Shown here in pieces: positions 61,661-64,000 of a stretch of 64,000 bases of DNA; within the stretch, counting starts at the first letter, position 1; each line of letters opens with the position of its first letter. Both the position numbers and the translations under genes were made by a program. Source of the DNA: Trochalopteron elliotii. Lineage: Eukaryota > Chordata > Aves > Passeriformes > Leiothrichidae. The notes under the pieces are model-generated. The model was not told where the DNA came from. It saw only the letters and a list, made by a program, of their open reading frames with translations, and did no database searches. Location of the stretch: NCBI GenBank assembly GCA_024734555.1, contig JANPWX010000215.1, forward strand, positions 4,922,817 through 4,986,816, in the 5' to 3' direction.

Positions 61661-64000
61661 GGTAATAAACTACAGATACAAAAGGTAGAAAGAGGGGCAT
61701 GATAGATAACATTTGGGTGGATTCTAACTGGGAAGTGCAGTTGGAACTTGTAAGCAGTTTTGTTAGCATCAGTTCCTTTTTGTGTACCTCGTGGTACACA
61801 GTGCAAATGGAAAGTCAGTGTGAAAGACATTAAAGGTTAAGAGAGAAAATGAGGTGGGAGACAGGCTTCTGTAGTGGGGGAGAATGAGAAAGTGAGAGCG
61901 AAAAGAAAGGAACATTGCAGAAAGTAGTGTGTAGGTGGAGGTAACTGATTGATACTGTGAGCAACCTCAAGCCCTTTTTGAGGAGGATAAGATATTAAAG
62001 GAAAGCAGGAATGATTTTCTATTGAGTTACAAGCATCAAACTGGCAAAAAAAGAGTTAATTAAGTTATATTCTGGCAATAGAAAATCAAATGTGAGGTGA
62101 CATTTTAGCTGTGAGGCCCACTTTAGGCTGTTGAAAAGTAGTGGAGTACTAACAATGTTCTATTTTTTCCACAGCCTTAAGAAAACCTCATGGCTGCAGT
62201 GTCGCTGCTAATTTGCTTTTACATTTCATCACACATTAGTTTTACAAAGTGTATTGCATGTCCTCCCAAAGCTTTTGTTAAAATTTGTTTACATTTTAAA
62301 GGTATATTTTACACATTTTAAGGGTGAAGGGTGTTTGCACCTTCTTTATACTGTTAATGTAACAGCTTACATCATGATTAACTGTCTTAGCAGAATTAAG
62401 AGTAAAGTCTATCTCCATAGAATTAGTTCTATAACTTACTGGAATTTTACTGAAACAAATACCAGTTACAAAGCTGTAGAGCTAAATGGAAACATGTGCT
62501 CTGAGCTTGCTGTTAGGTAACTTGAGGGTGCATCACTGCTGTTATGTTATCTCTTCTCTTCCATTTGGGTACAGGATTGTTTTCCTTATTCATTTAAAAA
62601 TAAATGAGACAGAGAAGGACGTGGCTGTACTGAGCCTGTATTGTTTCTACAAGGGTAGCTTATAAACAGATTATCAAAACAAACATTTGTGCCACACTTC
62701 ATTCCACAAATAGAGAGCTGTCTGATAGTAGTCAGCATGGTGTATCTCATGGAGAACTTGAATTTAATACCAGTGTTAGGCTTTATGTAAGAAGATAGCC
62801 TATAAAACTGGAGCCCTGCTTTGCTGTGTCGACATGTCTGGAGCTCAGAATAAAATTGAGTTTCCTGCTTTAGCTGTAGCTTGATCTTAAAATAACCTGC
62901 AGAAATTACAGTTCTGATTACAGGGAAAGTGAAGGACTTAGAATATTCTCCTAATAAAGTCACAGATGACACAAATCTTAGTCATCTGTAGTATGTCTGT
63001 AATGGGCATTTCAGAGAAGGAAACAAGCCTTTGAAATTAGATAATTTGATTTGCAATCAGGCCTAATTATTTTAGAAGCACAGAAAACCTTTGTTTTTGA
63101 GAAAAAGAACAATCAGGAATCCAATTAGAGGAGAACAAGCCATTTTAAACATAACGGATGCCACACATCATCCATAGGAAAACTGATGTCTTGGGGGAGA
63201 GAGTTATGATTGAAATGAACTCTACCTGTCGTTTTTCTTATTGCCATTTCTGAAATAAACAATTGAGCTCAAAGGGCACATCACCCTTAAGGATAAATAA
63301 AATGCTTGTAACTGAAAGTACACTCAGACCTAATGCATGATAAATAGTAATTTAAAAGTGCTAAGGAATTCTTTCTATCATCTTTTGAGTATTATGTAAC
63401 TTTACAGCTGCAGAAAACACTTCAGGAAAATAATAAATGCTAGAAGAAAGCCTGCCTATCCTCATAAAAAAGGCAGATTTGGGAGCACCACTAGTGAACT
63501 GAAAACCAATGTATAATTTGGAGTTAAGACAGTTGGGATTAGCTAATATTATTAAAAGACCTTAGTCTCTTTTCTGGGGTTTCTTATTGCAGTGTATAAG
63601 TTTGTTAAATCTTTATAAATTAATAGCAATATTTAAAGGCTTAGTCTTTCATCTTTCTGTGCCTGTAGATGAGCATATGAAATACTGAGACACAATCCGA
63701 GGAATGCGTAAATTGATCCTACTCTTCTTACAGATTCAACATGGGGGAAAGCCAGTGTTGCTTTGGGCCTAGATAAGAATCAGTATCCAGTGCAAGCCTG
63801 AAGATTTTTTTGCCTATATAGTTTTGCTGGAGGGGGGCCAAAGCACTGTATTATTTACACAGTGAATAAGCTCTCCTCATTTGCTCCATTAAATGTGGAT
63901 AATTATCATTCATTTTAAGTTTTTCAGTATAAATGACACAGATGTCCAGACAACATATTTATAATTTCACCCCATCTGTGCTAATTTTTCTATAAATGTC

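Larger units (their letters stand above)
40516..64000 (+). other. HDAC9: HDAC9 intron following the first coding exon (5' part)
   Basis: The intron begins with GTAAGA at 40,516 and runs past the window end. I found no open segment resembling the next HDAC9 exon (the VDVKSEVP... part), so the intron exceeds 23 kb, in line with the very long introns of this gene in other vertebrates. Contents are AT-rich non-coding DNA with a (CTTTTT)n tract at 41.5 kb, a probable MIR fragment near 44.0 kb, T-runs near 44.46, 45.15, 47.1 and 57.86 kb, short AT microsatellites near 42.40 and 49.59 kb, purine-rich patches near 58.3-58.6 and 59.95-60.0 kb, and a TAA/TAG-rich stretch at 61.55-61.66 kb. No second gene is supported. 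Confidence 0.75.

Noticed and set aside
62586..62972. 128-residue minus-strand open frame
   Set aside because: No recognisable family. A rough stop-codon expectation for 64 kb at this base composition allows a frame of this length by chance.

Overview
The window is vertebrate nuclear DNA, most likely from a bird. It is AT-rich and sparse in repeats. The recognisable interspersed repeats are CR1 LINEs, two of which keep the 3' end typical of sauropsid CR1 (a '...gatgatctt...aggtc...' block followed by 8-bp ATTCTATG-type units). Two possible decayed MIR-type SINE fragments are also present. Nothing is prokaryotic, and I see no tRNA, rRNA, snRNA, CRISPR or intact transposon. A crocodilian or turtle cannot be strictly excluded; the species cannot be named.

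Only one gene segment can be supported. At 40,410-40,515 (+) lies the first coding exon of HDAC9, a class IIa histone deacetylase and MEF2 co-repressor. It encodes 35 residues ending in MHSMISS, the known start of canonical HDAC9, and stops in phase 1 at a consensus GTAAGA donor. Two in-frame AUGs (40,410 and 40,494) give a long and a short N-terminus. The exon sits at the downstream edge of a CpG island (about 39,280-40,370), the only one in the window. The island holds GC boxes, a CCAAT box, MEF2-like AT cores (one overlapping a perfect ROR/REV-ERB element), an E-box and an octamer. The presumed 5' UTR has a 9-bp GC-rich stem and a 6-codon upstream ORF. A strong 3' splice-site pattern at 40,253 leaves open whether transcripts start locally or are spliced in from an upstream exon.

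Layout: 1-39,180 is non-coding flank, either intergenic or a giant 5' intron of longer HDAC9 transcripts, with CR1 pieces near 11.5, 17.0-17.4, 20.7-21.4 and 33.75-33.86 kb, microsatellites and several hairpin-forming inverted repeats. 39,180-40,409 is the CpG-island promoter and 5' UTR. 40,410-40,515 is the coding exon. 40,516-64,000 is the start of a long HDAC9 intron with a striking (CTTTTT)15 polypyrimidine tract about 1 kb in. The next HDAC9 coding exon is not in the window.

No new multi-gene system is visible. The most informative signals concern HDAC9 control: the composite MEF2/RORE promoter cluster, the dual start codons with uORF and hairpin, and structure-prone repeats. Long open frames elsewhere look like chance, CpG-island or repeat artefacts.
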